Shown piece by piece: positions 1-8,814 of a DNA stretch of 64,000 nt (its first letter is position 1; every line of letters begins with the position of its first letter). A model generated the notes under the pieces. It was given only the letters and a program-made list of their open reading frames with translations, searched no databases and was not told where the DNA came from. Both the position numbers and the translations under genes were made by a program. The DNA comes from Ornithinicoccus halotolerans (GTDB lineage Bacteria > Actinomycetota > Actinomycetes > Actinomycetales > Dermatophilaceae). The stretch covers positions 28,888 through 92,887 of the forward strand of contig NZ_WIQI01000004.1 of the NCBI RefSeq assembly GCF_009602535.1, written 5' to 3'.

Positions 1-530
1 TCGTCGCCGGGCACGACCTGTCGCGGCTGCCGGCCCGGCGGATCCCGGCGCTGCGGCGCCAGATCGGGATCGTCTTCCAGGACTTCCGGCTGCTGTCCGG
101 CAAGACGGTGTACCAGAACGTCGCCTACGTGCTGCAGGTGCTGGGCAAGCGACGCCACACCATCAAGCAGCTGGTGCCGGAGACGCTGGAGCTGGTGGGC
201 CTGCAGGACAAGGCCAAGCGGCTGCCGCACGAGCTCTCCGGCGGTGAGCAGCAGCGGGTCGCGATCGCGCGCGCCATGGTCAACAAGCCGCCGATCCTGC
301 TGGCCGACGAGCCCACCGGCAACCTGGACCCCACCACCAGCACCGAGATCGTGGCGATCCTGGAGCGGATCAACCGCACCGGCACGACCGTGGTGATGGC
401 CACGCACGACACCTCCATCGTCAACACCTTCCGCAAGCGCGTGGTGCAGCTGCGCGACGGGCGCATCGTGCGGGACCAGGCCGGGGGCGAGTACGAGGCC
501 ATCGAGGTCGAGGGGGTGGCCGCCCGATGA
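1..530 (+). CDS. ftsE: Cell division ATP-binding protein FtsE (5' truncated by window edge)
   Basis: ATPase subunit of the FtsEX complex, which sits at the septum on the inner face of the membrane and gates cell-wall hydrolase activity. The frame is open from base 3; 175 residues are present. Visible ABC motifs are the Q-loop (VFQDF), the signature [14 protein letters not shown], Walker B with [12 protein letters not shown], and the switch histidine in ATHD. About 50 N-terminal residues with Walker A lie outside the window (family length about 229). The stop overlaps the ftsX start as ATGA, so the two are translationally coupled. Identification is firm because of motifs plus context. Confidence 0.96.
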   Translation, partial: VAGHDLSRLPARRIPALRRQIGIVFQDFRLLSGKTVYQNVAYVLQVLGKRRHTIKQLVPETLELVGLQDKAKRLPHELSGGEQQRVAIARAMVNKPPILLADEPTGNLDPTTSTEIVAILERINRTGTTVVMATHDTSIVNTFRKRVVQLRDGRIVRDQAGGEYEAIEVEGVAAR

Positions 531-1450
531 AGCCCGGCTTCCTCGCCGGAGAAGTCGGCAACGGCCTGCGGCGCAACACCGCCATGGTGATCTCGGTGGT
601 GCTGGTCACCATGGTCTCGCTGTTCTTCCTGGGGATGGGGCTGCTGGCCCAGCGCCAGGTCGACACCCTGCAGGGCTACTGGTACGACAAGGTGCAGGTC
701 TCGATCTTCCTGTGCACGGAGGACACCGCCGAGGTCGCCTCCTGCGCGGGTGGCGGCGTGACCGAGGCCCAGCGCGAGCAGCTGGCCAGTGACCTCGACG
801 GGCTGCGCCCACTGGTGCAGGAGTACTGGTACGAGTCCAACGAGGAGGCCTACCAGCGCTTCCGCGAGCAGTTCCGCAACTCCCCGGTGCTGGACAACGT
901 GCCCCGCGAGGCGATCCCGGAGAGCTACCGGGTGCAGCTGTCCGACCCGACCAAGTACGAGGTGGTCGCCAGCGCCTTCCAGGGCGCCCCGGGCGTGGAG
1001 AGCGTGGAGGACCAGCGGGAGGTCGTGGACAAGCTGTTCACGTTCCTCAACGCCGTCAGTCTGGCCGCGGTCGCCCTGGCCGGGGCGATGGTGATCTGCG
1101 CGGTGCTGCTCATCAGCACCACCATCCGGCTGACCGCCTGGAGCCGACGCCGGGAGACCACGATCATGCGCATGGTCGGGGCCTCCGCCTTCACCATCCA
1201 CCTGCCGTTCATCGTGGAGACGCTGCTGGCCACGGTCGTCGGCGCCGCCCTCTCCGTGGGCCTGCTGTGGGCGATGGTCCACTACGGGATCGCCGGCTTC
1301 CTCACCGAGCTGCTCGCCGGACAGGGCGGGATGATCGGCCTGATCGGCACGAGCGACCTGTGGCTGGTCGCCCCCTTCCTCGTCGGCGGCGCGGTGCTGC
1401 TGGCGATCGTCACCTCCTGGCTCGCCCTCATCCGTCACGTTCGCGTCTGA
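527..1450 (+). CDS. ftsX: Cell division protein FtsX
   Basis: Membrane partner of FtsE; it transmits ATP hydrolysis to extracellular peptidoglycan hydrolases. The 307-residue protein has one N-terminal membrane segment (about 19-41), a large outside domain, and three further membrane segments near 175-200, 225-250 and 275-300, the standard FtsX topology. The outside domain has two cysteines (C63, C73) close together, as in the mycobacterial FtsX extracellular domain where an equivalent pair forms a disulfide. The next gene, an exported coiled-coil M23 peptidase, is the probable client. Start chosen at the ATG overlapping the ftsE stop. Confidence 0.96.
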   Translation: MKPGFLAGEVGNGLRRNTAMVISVVLVTMVSLFFLGMGLLAQRQVDTLQGYWYDKVQVSIFLCTEDTAEVASCAGGGVTEAQREQLASDLDGLRPLVQEYWYESNEEAYQRFREQFRNSPVLDNVPREAIPESYRVQLSDPTKYEVVASAFQGAPGVESVEDQREVVDKLFTFLNAVSLAAVALAGAMVICAVLLISTTIRLTAWSRRRETTIMRMVGASAFTIHLPFIVETLLATVVGAALSVGLLWAMVHYGIAGFLTELLAGQGGMIGLIGTSDLWLVAPFLVGGAVLLAIVTSWLALIRHVRV

Positions 1451-1461
1451 GAGGACCGATC

Positions 1462-3063
1462 ATGCGCCCCCGCCCTCCCCGCACCACCCGCACCCGGCTG
1501 ACCGGCGCGCTGGCCCTCGCGCTCAGCGCGGGCCTGGTGCTGTCCGCCCCGGCGCTGGCGCTGGACGACCTGCGGGACCGGATCGACAGGGTCGAGCGCG
1601 AGCAGCAGCAGAAGCGCGGCCAGCAGCAGGGCGTGCACGAGGACATGGCAGGGATCGAGGACCACCTGCACGACACCTCGAAGGCGCTGCAGGCCGCCAG
1701 CGACCGGCTGGACCGCATCACGGGTCGGGTGGCCCAGGCCGAGAAGGACCTGACGCGCGCCGAGGACGACCTGGCGCGGGCCGAGGACGACCTGGCGCAG
1801 GCGGAGGCCGAGGTCGTGGCGGCCGAGGAGGAGGCCGAGCGGATCCAGGGTGAGCTCGAGGTCGCCTACGCCAACGAGGCCAAGCTCGAGGCGAGCATCG
1901 AGCAGAACGCCGAGGAGCAGCAGGCCACCCGGCAGGCGGTCGGGGCGATCGCCCGGCAGAGCTACAAGAGCGGCGGCCTGGGCAACCTGTCGATGACCCT
2001 GGAGGTGCTCGCGGGGGAGGGCGACGTCGTCCAGGAGATGGCCATGGCCCGCACCGTGATGCGCGTCCAGGACAGCACCATCGAGAAGCTGGCCGTCCAG
2101 GAGGCCCAGAGCGTGGCCGAGCAGGACCGGCTCGCGGGGGTGCGCCGGGAGATCGCCATGCTGCTGGCCGAGGCCGAGGCGACGCTGGAGCGCAAGCGGC
2201 AGGCCCTCGCCGCCGCGGAGGAGGCCCGCGCCGCGGCGGAGCGGGCCCGCGCCGAGATCGAGGAGCGCAAGGGCGAGCTGGAGCGGCGCCGGGCCGAGCA
2301 GCTGACGGCCACGAAGGCGCTGGCGAAGGAGAAGCAGAAGCTGGAGCAGGAGCTGGCCGTCGCTGAGGAGGAGTCGGCCGCGCTGGAGCAGGAGCTCGCC
2401 ACGCTCGCGCGGGAGAAGCACGGCCTTGTGGTGAAGAAGGAGGCCGAGGAGCGGCGCCGTGCCGAAGAAGAGGCCCGGCGCCGCGCCGAGGAGGAGGCGC
2501 GCCGCCAGGCCGCGGAGGAGGCAGCGCGCCAGGCCGCTGAGGAGGCAGCTCGCGAGGCGGCCCGAGAGGAGGCCCGGCGGCAGTCCGCCGCCCAGCGCAA
2601 CAGCTCCCCGGCACCCCCACCGGCGCCGGCACCCCCGCCGGCGCCGAGCCCCCCGCCCGCGCCGGACCCGTCCGGACCGCTGGCCCACCCGGTCAGCGCG
2701 TCCACCAGCAGCGAGTTCGGCTGGCGGATGCACCCGATCCTGGGCTACGAGCGGCTGCACGCCGGGCTGGACTACGCCGCCGGCTGCGGGACGCCGGTCA
2801 CGGCGGCGGCCGACGGCACCATCATCATGTCCACCCACACCTCCGGCGGCGGCAACAAGTTGGTCGTCGACCACGGCGTGCTGGGTGGCGTCAACCTCAC
2901 CACCTCCTACCTGCACCTGCAGGGCTTCGCCCGAACCTCGGGCTCGGTCAGCAAGGGCCAGGTGATCGGCTACGTCGGCAGCACGGGGAACTCCACCGGC
3001 TGTCACCTGCACTTCGAGACCCGGGAGAACGGCACACCGGTCAACCCCCGGAACTGGCTGTGA
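1462..3063 (+). CDS. Exported coiled-coil M23 family peptidoglycan hydrolase (MepM/EnvC-like)
   Basis: A 533-residue secreted protein. Residues 1-34 form a signal peptide ending in APALA, followed by a very long charged coiled coil (about 35-380, rich in E, A, R, Q with [13 protein letters not shown] repeats), a Pro/Ala linker (about 385-412) and a C-terminal LytM/M23 endopeptidase domain. The zinc-site motifs are intact: HAGLDY and HLHFE. Such proteins cut peptide crosslinks in peptidoglycan; the coiled coil is the part that FtsX contacts in EnvC-like systems. It starts 11 bp after ftsX with GAGAGGA ahead of ATG, so it is probably the FtsEX-controlled septal hydrolase (inference). Confidence 0.92.
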   Translation: MRPRPPRTTRTRLTGALALALSAGLVLSAPALALDDLRDRIDRVEREQQQKRGQQQGVHEDMAGIEDHLHDTSKALQAASDRLDRITGRVAQAEKDLTRAEDDLARAEDDLAQAEAEVVAAEEEAERIQGELEVAYANEAKLEASIEQNAEEQQATRQAVGAIARQSYKSGGLGNLSMTLEVLAGEGDVVQEMAMARTVMRVQDSTIEKLAVQEAQSVAEQDRLAGVRREIAMLLAEAEATLERKRQALAAAEEARAAAERARAEIEERKGELERRRAEQLTATKALAKEKQKLEQELAVAEEESAALEQELATLAREKHGLVVKKEAEERRRAEEEARRRAEEEARRQAAEEAARQAAEEAAREAAREEARRQSAAQRNSSPAPPPAPAPPPAPSPPPAPDPSGPLAHPVSASTSSEFGWRMHPILGYERLHAGLDYAAGCGTPVTAAADGTIIMSTHTSGGGNKLVVDHGVLGGVNLTTSYLHLQGFARTSGSVSKGQVIGYVGSTGNSTGCHLHFETRENGTPVNPRNWL

Positions 3064-3064
3064 T

Positions 3065-3100
3065 CTGAGCCGTCCCGCCGGGTACCCTGGGGCGGCTCAG
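3065..3100. other. Inverted repeat between the M23 hydrolase and smpB
   Basis: CTGAGCCG (3065-3072) pairs exactly with CGGCTCAG (3093-3100) across a 20-base loop. No T-run follows. The loop holds TACCCT (3083-3088), a fair -10 hexamer for smpB, so this may be attenuator or promoter structure rather than a simple terminator. Confidence 0.35.
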
Positions 3101-3127
3101 CACCGACCGAGGGACGAAGGAGGGACC

Positions 3128-3610
3128 GTGGCCACGAAGCCGAAGGACGGCAGGCAGCTCGTCGCGAGCAACCGCAAGGCGCGCCACGAGTTCCACATCC
3201 TCGACACCCTCGAGGCAGGCCTGGTGCTGACCGGGACCGAGGTGAAGTCGCTGCGGCAGGGCCGGGCCTCCCTCGTCGACGGCTACGCCACCGAGTACGG
3301 CGGCGAGCTGTGGCTGGAGGGCGTGCACATCCCCGAGTACACCCAGGGCACCTGGACCAACCACGCCGCCCGGCGGCGGCGCAAGCTGCTGCTGCACCGG
3401 GAGGAGCTGGAGCGGCTGGTCGCGACTGCCGACCAGAGCGGCTACACGATCGTGCCGCTGTCGCTGTACTTCAAGGACGGCCGCGCCAAGGTCGAGATCG
3501 CGCTCGCCAAGGGCAAGAAGCTGCACGACAAGCGGCAGACGATGCGGGAGCGGCAGGACCGGATGGAGGCCGAGCGGGCGATGTCGGCCCACCTGCGACG
3601 GCACGGCTGA
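3128..3610 (+). CDS. smpB: SsrA-binding protein SmpB
   Basis: Small basic protein that binds tmRNA and brings it to stalled ribosomes. 160 residues, the family length. Typical segments are visible: [13 protein letters not shown] near the start, [15 protein letters not shown], and the basic C-terminal tail with [12 protein letters not shown], which mimics an anticodon stem in the decoding centre. Start is GTG preceded by GACGAAGGAGGGACC, a strong ribosome site. The tmRNA gene follows 136 bp downstream, separated by a terminator hairpin, so the two partners are neighbours but probably not one transcript. Confidence 0.97.
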   Translation: MATKPKDGRQLVASNRKARHEFHILDTLEAGLVLTGTEVKSLRQGRASLVDGYATEYGGELWLEGVHIPEYTQGTWTNHAARRRRKLLLHREELERLVATADQSGYTIVPLSLYFKDGRAKVEIALAKGKKLHDKRQTMRERQDRMEAERAMSAHLRRHG

Positions 3611-3689
3611 CCCGGCCCGGCGCCGGCGGTGCGCGCCTGCACGTGGGAATGCCCTGGAGGGCGCGGCCGTTGACCCGATAGCATGGCGG

Positions 3690-3715
3690 GTCCCGGGTGC
3701 GCCCGGGACGTTTTT
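3690..3715 (+). terminator. Rho-independent terminator after smpB
   Basis: GTCCCGGG (3690-3697), loop TGCG, CCCGGGAC (3702-3709), then G and five T. It is the clearest classic terminator in the window. The T-run runs into TTGACA (3714-3719), which may be the -35 box of the tmRNA promoter, although no good -10 is at the right distance. Confidence 0.85.
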
Positions 3716-3746
3716 GACAACTGGACAGTGTGACGTGCCCCCTCTT

Positions 3747-4114
3747 GGGGGTGATCGGTTTCGACGTTGTACGGCAAGTCAGGGGAAGCGGGTCGAGAAG
3801 GCAAGGTCATCTCGTTAACGTCCCTTGCACAACCAATAGGTGCCGATTCCAAGCGCACCGACTTCGCCCTCGCCGCCTGAGCGAGCCACGAAGTCCGTCA
3901 GCCTGAGCTAGTTCCCGACTCAGTGCCTGGCGTCAGCTAGGGAACTCGCTGCGTGACCATGTCGAGGGGTCACGCGGGACTCTTACTCGACTGGGCCTGT
4001 CAGGGAACGTGTGCGTGCGAGCCCTGGGGCCGAGAAAAGCCATAGCGCACTGCACCCGGAGAAGCCCTGGTTTCCCGGCAGCGGACGCGGGTTCGATTCC
4101 CGCCACCTCCACCA
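3747..4114 (+). ncRNA. ssrA: Transfer-messenger RNA (tmRNA)
   Basis: One-piece tmRNA, 368 nt with encoded CCA. The acceptor stem pairs GGGGGTG (3747-3753) with CACCTCC (4104-4110), followed by ACCA. The tRNA-like 5' end reads GATCGGTTTCGAC and the T-arm is GGGTTCGATTCCC. The tag frame starts at the resume codon GCC (3842) and ends at TGA (3878-3880), giving ADSKRTDFALAA, close to the actinobacterial form. It rescues stalled ribosomes and marks the truncated products for proteolysis, acting with SmpB encoded just upstream. Confidence 0.97.
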
Positions 4115-4189
4115 CGCGGCACGTCACACTGTTCAGTTTTCCCGGTCAGAACGCCCTTCTCTGCTGAGCAAGTGCGCAGTTCAGCTGCA

Positions 4190-5140
4190 TCACCGTCGGC
4201 CGACGGGGAAGGGTGCGGTCGTCAGTTCCTCGGACACCTGCCAGACGCGGCGGGCCTCATCCTCGCTGCGGAGGCGGGAGTAGAGCGTCTGCTCGGCAGG
4301 TGCGCCGCTCAGGTGGCCAGGACCCTTGGGTCCGTAGAACCGTCCAGTCTTCGCGTGGGGGGAGGTCGCGGCGTAGAGCGCGGGGAGCGCTGCGCTCTCC
4401 GGGGTGCCGGCGAGGATGCCTCGGGCGGACAGCCAGCGGATCGCGCGCACGCTCCAGGTGTCCCCGGCGCGTCCCAGCTCCGGGCGGGCGGACAGCAGGC
4501 TCGTGGGAGCGACACCGGGGTGGGACAGGTTGCTGGTGATGCCCCAGCCGTTGGCCTCACTGCGTCGACCCAGCTCGAGGCCGAAGAGGCCGAAGGCGAT
4601 CTTCGACTGGCTGTAGGCGCGCATGCCGTCGTACGAACGCTCCCAGTTCAGGTCCTCCCAGTTAATGGAGTTCCGGTTCGCCGCGACGCTGACCTGTGAC
4701 GTGACGTGCGCGCGACCGGCGCGGAGCAGGGGCAAGAGGTGCGCGACCAGGGCGACGTGGCCGAGGTGGTTGGTGCCGAGCTGGAGCTCGAACCCGTCGA
4801 CGGTGGTCTGCCGGTCCGGTGGGGTCATGACGCCGGCGTTGTTGATGAGCAGGTGGACGGGGTTGCCCTCGCCGCGCAGCGTCTCGCCGAAGGCCGCGAC
4901 GGACTCCAGGCACGCGAGGTCCATCGGGTGCAGCGATACGGACGCGGAAGGGGCCGTTGTGCGGATGGTCGCGAGGGCTGCCTCGCCCTTGCGCTGGTTG
5001 CGGACGGGCAGCACGAGGTCGGCGCCCGCGGCGGCGAGCCGGGTGGCGATGCGGAGGCCGATCCCGTCGTTGCCACCGGTGAGGACCGCCCGCGTGCCGG
5101 TCAGGCTCGGGACGGTGATGTCGAGAGGTCTGCGTGCCAT
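4190..5140 (-). CDS. Short-chain dehydrogenase/reductase (oxidoreductase)
   Basis: NAD(P)-dependent SDR of 316 residues. Residues about 18-32 hold the dinucleotide-binding TGGNDGIG; NNAG is near 98-101; the active-site pair appears as YSQSK near 180. The C-terminal third resembles the extended SDRs related to retinol dehydrogenase/light-dependent protochlorophyllide reductase-like proteins, often called just oxidoreductase. Substrate is unknown. It is divergent from the XRE/MmyB regulator at 5270, a very common actinobacterial pair, and is probably its target. ATG at 5140 was chosen because the Rossmann fold starts soon after and GGGAGCACACC precedes it. Confidence 0.9.
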   Translation of the reverse strand: MARRPLDITVPSLTGTRAVLTGGNDGIGLRIATRLAAAGADLVLPVRNQRKGEAALATIRTTAPSASVSLHPMDLACLESVAAFGETLRGEGNPVHLLINNAGVMTPPDRQTTVDGFELQLGTNHLGHVALVAHLLPLLRAGRAHVTSQVSVAANRNSINWEDLNWERSYDGMRAYSQSKIAFGLFGLELGRRSEANGWGITSNLSHPGVAPTSLLSARPELGRAGDTWSVRAIRWLSARGILAGTPESAALPALYAATSPHAKTGRFYGPKGPGHLSGAPAEQTLYSRLRSEDEARRVWQVSEELTTAPFPVGRR

Positions 5141-5216
5141 TGGTGTGCTCCCAGGTCGTGGTGGTGACACGACCCTGACGCCGATGGCGAGCGGTAACCA
5201 GGACCCGTCAGTCAGT

Positions 5217-5232
5217 GGCTACCCGGGTAGCC
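5217..5232. promoter_or_regulatory. 16-bp perfect palindrome between SDR and XRE genes
   Basis: GGCTACCCGGGTAGCC is fully self-complementary and lies 38 bp before the XRE start and 77 bp before the SDR start. Its position in the divergent promoter region makes it a likely operator for the XRE protein (inference). Confidence 0.5.
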
Positions 5233-5269
5233 GCGCTGTAGAACTGTCAGGACGACTGGAGGAGGGCGC

Positions 5270-6112
5270 ATGGTGATCGACCGACCCGGCGTGGCGGCGT
5301 TCCTGCGCCACCGTCGCGAGGCGCTGCAGCCTGAGGACGTCGGCCTGCCGCGAGGGCGGCGTCGTCGAACCGGCGGCCTGCGCCGCGAAGAGGTCGCGGG
5401 CCTCTGCCATATGTCGACGGACTACTACGCCCGCCTCGAGCGCGGTACCGGGCCGCAGCCGTCGGAGCAGATGCTCGCATCGATCGCGCAGGGCTTGCAC
5501 CTGTCGGTCGCCGAGCGCGACCACCTGTTCCGGCTGGCGGGGCACCGGCCGCCCGGACGGGGGGCGCCGAGCGAGCACATCAGCCCCGGGCTGCTGCGCA
5601 TCTTCGATCGCCTGCAGGACACGCCCGCCGAGATCGTCACCGAACTCGGCGAGACGCTGCGCCAGACCCCGCTCGGCGTCGCGCTCACCGGGGAGACGAC
5701 CAGCTTCGCCGGGCCTGCCCGCAGCATCGGATACCGCTGGTTCACCGACCCGTGCAGCCGCCGCCTCTACGCCCCGGACGACCACCCCTTCCTGTCACGG
5801 CTGTGGGTCTCTGGGCTGCGCGAAGTCATCGCGCTTCGAGGCCGCCCGTCGCGCGCGGCCGCGCTCGCGGACGACCTCCTCGAGCGGAGCGAGGAGTTCC
5901 GCACGATTTGGGACCGGCACGAGGTGGGGGTCCGGCCCTCCGAGGTCAAGCGCTTCGCGCACCGTGAGCTCGGGACCCTCGAGCTCACCTGCCAGACCCT
6001 GACCGATCCCGCACAGTCGCACTCGCTGCTGGTCTACACGGCCGTACCCGGGACGGAGAGCGACGAGAAGCTGCGGCTGCTCTCCGTCATCGGCGCACAG
6101 CCGCTCAACTGA
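5270..6112 (+). CDS. XRE family transcriptional regulator with MmyB-type ligand domain
   Basis: 280 residues. N-terminal helix-turn-helix about 8-75 (RREEVAGLCHMSTDYYARLERG is the recognition region) followed by a MmyB-like PAS-related C-terminal domain (from about 105), with the family hallmark GYRWFTDP near 150. These proteins usually regulate a divergent SDR gene, exactly the arrangement here. The ligand is thought to be a hydrophobic molecule such as a fatty acid in studied homologues; unknown here. Start ATG has GGAGGAGGGCGC just upstream. Confidence 0.93.
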   Translation: MVIDRPGVAAFLRHRREALQPEDVGLPRGRRRRTGGLRREEVAGLCHMSTDYYARLERGTGPQPSEQMLASIAQGLHLSVAERDHLFRLAGHRPPGRGAPSEHISPGLLRIFDRLQDTPAEIVTELGETLRQTPLGVALTGETTSFAGPARSIGYRWFTDPCSRRLYAPDDHPFLSRLWVSGLREVIALRGRPSRAAALADDLLERSEEFRTIWDRHEVGVRPSEVKRFAHRELGTLELTCQTLTDPAQSHSLLVYTAVPGTESDEKLRLLSVIGAQPLN

Positions 6113-6282
6113 CGACGGCGGCGGCCCGGCGATCGCTCAAGCTCACCACCCACGACACCCCACGTTTGCGACGCCCCCGAGGGTCGACCTCCGCGCGCGA
6201 GAGCCGGACGTCCGCGCCTGCCTGGGGGTGCGCGCGAGGGCGTTCGACGTCTGGGAGTGACGAGCGGCTCTAGGCTTTGGCA

Positions 6283-7149
6283 ATGTTCGCTCGCTTTGTG
6301 TTGGAGCATGTGGACCTGGATGAGGTCTCGGTGCGTGTACGGCACGGAGGCGTCGGTGCCCCGGTGGTGCTGTTGCACGGACATCCCCGGACCCACACCA
6401 CCTGGCATGAGGTCGCACAGCGACTCGCTGCCGAGCACGTGGTGGTGTGCCCCGACTTGCGGGGGTACGGCGGCTCGACGCTGCCCCCTGATGCTCCCGA
6501 CCACGCGCAGTCCAGCAAGCGAGCCATGGCCCGCGACGTCGTTGAACTGCTGGCCCGCCTCGGTCATGACCGGTTCGCCGTGGTGGGGCACGACCGAGGC
6601 GCCCTCGTTGCCATGCGTACCGCTATGGACCACCCTGATCGGGTCTCCCATCTGGTAGTCATGGATGGGTTGCCGCTCATCGAGCACCTGGACCGGACCG
6701 ACGCCAGATTCGCCCGGGCATGGTGGCACTGGTGGTTCCTGGGCCAGACCGAGAAGCCAGCCGAACGCGTCATCAACGCCGACCCGGACGCTTGGTACCG
6801 CATCCCGCCTCCGGAAGCCATCGGCTCCCTGAACCACGCGGACCTCTGTGCTGCGTTGCGGAATCCCGCCGTTGTGCACGGCATGTGCGAGGACTACCGA
6901 GCCGGCCTTGCCATCGACCGGGACCATGATGAGGCTGACCGCGCCGCCGGACGTCGCATCGCCTGTCCGACGCTGTTGCTCGAATCGGCCAGGGACGACA
7001 TCGACATTCACGGGGACCCCACCGCCATCTGGGAGCCGTGGCTACAGCAACCGCTGCGTCACCAGATCATCGACTCTGGTCACCATCAAGCAGAGGAAGC
7101 GCCCGAACAGGTTGCCGAAGCTCTCATGGAGTTCCTTGCCACCGCCTAG
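6283..7149 (+). CDS. Alpha/beta hydrolase, haloacetate dehalogenase/epoxide hydrolase type
   Basis: 288 residues. Oxyanion motif HGHP near 29, and the nucleophile elbow GHDRG with aspartate rather than serine, the mark of haloacetate dehalogenases and epoxide hydrolases. A cap-region HWW (about 147-149) resembles the halide-pocket His-Trp of fluoroacetate dehalogenase, and SGHH near the end supplies the catalytic histidine. It would hydrolyse an ester intermediate on Asp; the true substrate cannot be told from sequence. No obvious operon partner. A TTG at 6277 is an alternative start two codons upstream; ATG is preferred. Confidence 0.85.
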   Translation: MFARFVLEHVDLDEVSVRVRHGGVGAPVVLLHGHPRTHTTWHEVAQRLAAEHVVVCPDLRGYGGSTLPPDAPDHAQSSKRAMARDVVELLARLGHDRFAVVGHDRGALVAMRTAMDHPDRVSHLVVMDGLPLIEHLDRTDARFARAWWHWWFLGQTEKPAERVINADPDAWYRIPPPEAIGSLNHADLCAALRNPAVVHGMCEDYRAGLAIDRDHDEADRAAGRRIACPTLLLESARDDIDIHGDPTAIWEPWLQQPLRHQIIDSGHHQAEEAPEQVAEALMEFLATA

Positions 7150-7294
7150 GCGAGCCACTGCATCCGGAGCACACGCCCGCTAGGGCCGGTGTCGGGTATA
7201 GCCACTCCGCCACTGCTCGTGGCTTATGGACTTCCTTCTTCTCCGTTGTGGGCACGGTGCGGCCGCGTCTTGGCACGAGGTCGGCCCCCGGCGC

Positions 7295-8152
7295 TTACGA
7301 CGTGGCGATGAGAACGGTGGCACCGAGGGCTGCGAGCAGGCCTACCGACTGGCGGAGGTGGAGCCGTTCGCTGAGCAGGAGGAGTCCGACGAGGACAGGG
7401 ACCACCGGATAGAGGGAAGAGAGTACAACGGTGGTCGTGATGAACTCGGTGCGGAGGGCGAAGAGGTAGGCACTGAGTGCTGCGGCGGCCAGGGCGCCTG
7501 CCCCGAGGCTGAGGGCCAGAACGCTCGCGTGCGGTGCGCCTTGCGGGCGCCATTCGACGGGCTCACGCATGAAGGTGACCGCTGCGATCAGGACGGCGGC
7601 GATCGCCGTGACCCTGCCGCTCAGGATCGGCCACAGTCCGGCTTCCATGGTGTCGGAGCGGGCCAGGCAGAGGTACTGGATGGCGATGCCGCCGCTGGCG
7701 GCGAGCCCGTCCAGTACCGAGGCACGTGACACGGCCAGCGATCCGCCCGAACCCCGGCCGATGAGCCACAGTGCGGGTATCGCGATCGCGACGCCGAGCC
7801 AACCAAGTGCCGGCGGCCGCTCGCCGAGCGCGACCGCTCCCACCAGCACGGGGATGGCCACTCCTCCCACCGCGCTCAGCGGCACGACGACCGACATCGA
7901 GCCGTGACGCAGCCCTCGGAAGAGGAACGCCATCGCCAAGCCGGTGCCGATTCCCGAACCCGCACCCCAGATCAGGTCGGTCAGCTGGGGCGATGAGTGG
8001 AGACCGAGCAGCACCACGCCGGTGATGCACAGGCCGCCGATCTGTCCGATCAGCGCCACCCGTACCGGGGAGAGGCGCCGCGCGGCCAGACCTCCGATGA
8101 CGTCGGAGACCCCGTAGCTCAGCGCCGACAGCAGTGCGAGGGCGATGCCCAC
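7295..8152 (-). CDS. EamA/DMT family transporter
   Basis: 285-residue membrane protein with about ten hydrophobic helices in two repeats of five, starting MGIALALLSALSYGVSDVIGG. Drug/metabolite transporter superfamily; such proteins export amino acids, purines or small toxic compounds. GTG start lies only 3 bp after the stop of the MarR gene, so the two form an operon and the MarR protein probably controls this exporter. Substrate unknown. Confidence 0.88.
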   Translation of the reverse strand: MGIALALLSALSYGVSDVIGGLAARRLSPVRVALIGQIGGLCITGVVLLGLHSSPQLTDLIWGAGSGIGTGLAMAFLFRGLRHGSMSVVVPLSAVGGVAIPVLVGAVALGERPPALGWLGVAIAIPALWLIGRGSGGSLAVSRASVLDGLAASGGIAIQYLCLARSDTMEAGLWPILSGRVTAIAAVLIAAVTFMREPVEWRPQGAPHASVLALSLGAGALAAAALSAYLFALRTEFITTTVVLSSLYPVVPVLVGLLLLSERLHLRQSVGLLAALGATVLIATS

Positions 8153-8155
8153 GAC

Positions 8156-8677
8156 TCACTGCTCCAGGTCGCGCTCGGCTTGTCCCACCGGGCACAACGC
8201 AGCGGTGGTGCAGGTGTGGCGGTCGCACAACCGGCACAGGAAGCTCGAGCGTCGGTCCTCTGCGAACATCCGTGCCAGCAAGGTCTCGAGGATTGCTGTC
8301 AGACCGGCACGTTCGGACGTGTCCAGGTCGGAGAGCAGGTTGGCCAGCTCGCGGGCTCGCGCCTCCAGGACCCGGCGTACTACCTGCCGGCCGGCGTCGG
8401 TCAGCTCGACCGGCACCGTTCGCCCGGCCCCTGTTCGCCGGCGGACCAGGCCGGCCGTCGACAGGCCGTCGACCATGCGCGCCGCTGCGGGCTGTGTGAG
8501 ACCCACGTCTCGGCCCAGCTCGGAGACGCTCATGCTGCCCACGTGATCCAGAACGACGAGCGCGGCTGCGCCACTGGTGCTCGCGCCGCTGGCCTCACGG
8601 ACTTGAGCCAGCATCGATCCCGAAATGCCCAGGGCCGCTGCGCCAAGAAGGTTCGCCAAGCGGGCTAATTCATGCAT
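8156..8677 (-). CDS. MarR family regulator with cysteine-rich C-terminus
   Basis: 173 residues. Winged helix about 45-115 (MSVSELGRDVGLTQPAAARMV as the recognition region). The tail after about residue 145 holds four cysteines in CRLCDRHTC and a later CPVG, a pattern that could bind a metal or act as a thiol switch (inference). The gene lies directly upstream of the EamA exporter and its start codon falls inside a 17-bp perfect palindrome, which argues for tight autorepression. Confidence 0.9.
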   Translation of the reverse strand: MHELARLANLLGAAALGISGSMLAQVREASGASTSGAAALVVLDHVGSMSVSELGRDVGLTQPAAARMVDGLSTAGLVRRRTGAGRTVPVELTDAGRQVVRRVLEARARELANLLSDLDTSERAGLTAILETLLARMFAEDRRSSFLCRLCDRHTCTTAALCPVGQAERDLEQ

Positions 8678-8688
8678 GACTCATGCAT
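8672..8688. promoter_or_regulatory. 17-bp palindromic operator over the MarR start codon
   Basis: ATGCATGA-C-TCATGCAT is a perfect 8+1+8 inverted repeat. On the minus strand it contains the ATG (8675-8677) of the MarR gene and the bases just upstream, so bound repressor would block both RNA polymerase and the start of a leaderless transcript. Confidence 0.65.
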
Positions 8689-8814
8689 ACTCGGTTGGCG
8701 GTGTCGGCCGCAACCCGTCCGGACGCACGACCCGGTCCCGGCGCCTCGACGAGGGACCGGGACCGGGGCGTTGCTGTGCCATGGGCCGCCGGCGCCGAGC
8801 CGGCGGCGGGTGAA

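Noticed and set aside
1435..3012. Long minus-strand open frame opposite the M23 hydrolase gene
   Set aside because: Leu/Arg/Gly-rich mirror of the Ala/Glu coiled coil; no motif, no start signal.
3714..3719. TTGACA as the tmRNA -35 box
   Set aside because: No -10 hexamer at 16-18 bp; it also overlaps the T-run of the smpB terminator. Left as uncertain.
3933..4127. Minus-strand frame over the 3' half of ssrA reading GIEPASAAGK
   Set aside because: It is the antisense of the tmRNA tRNA-like end; this spurious peptide is a known annotation artefact.
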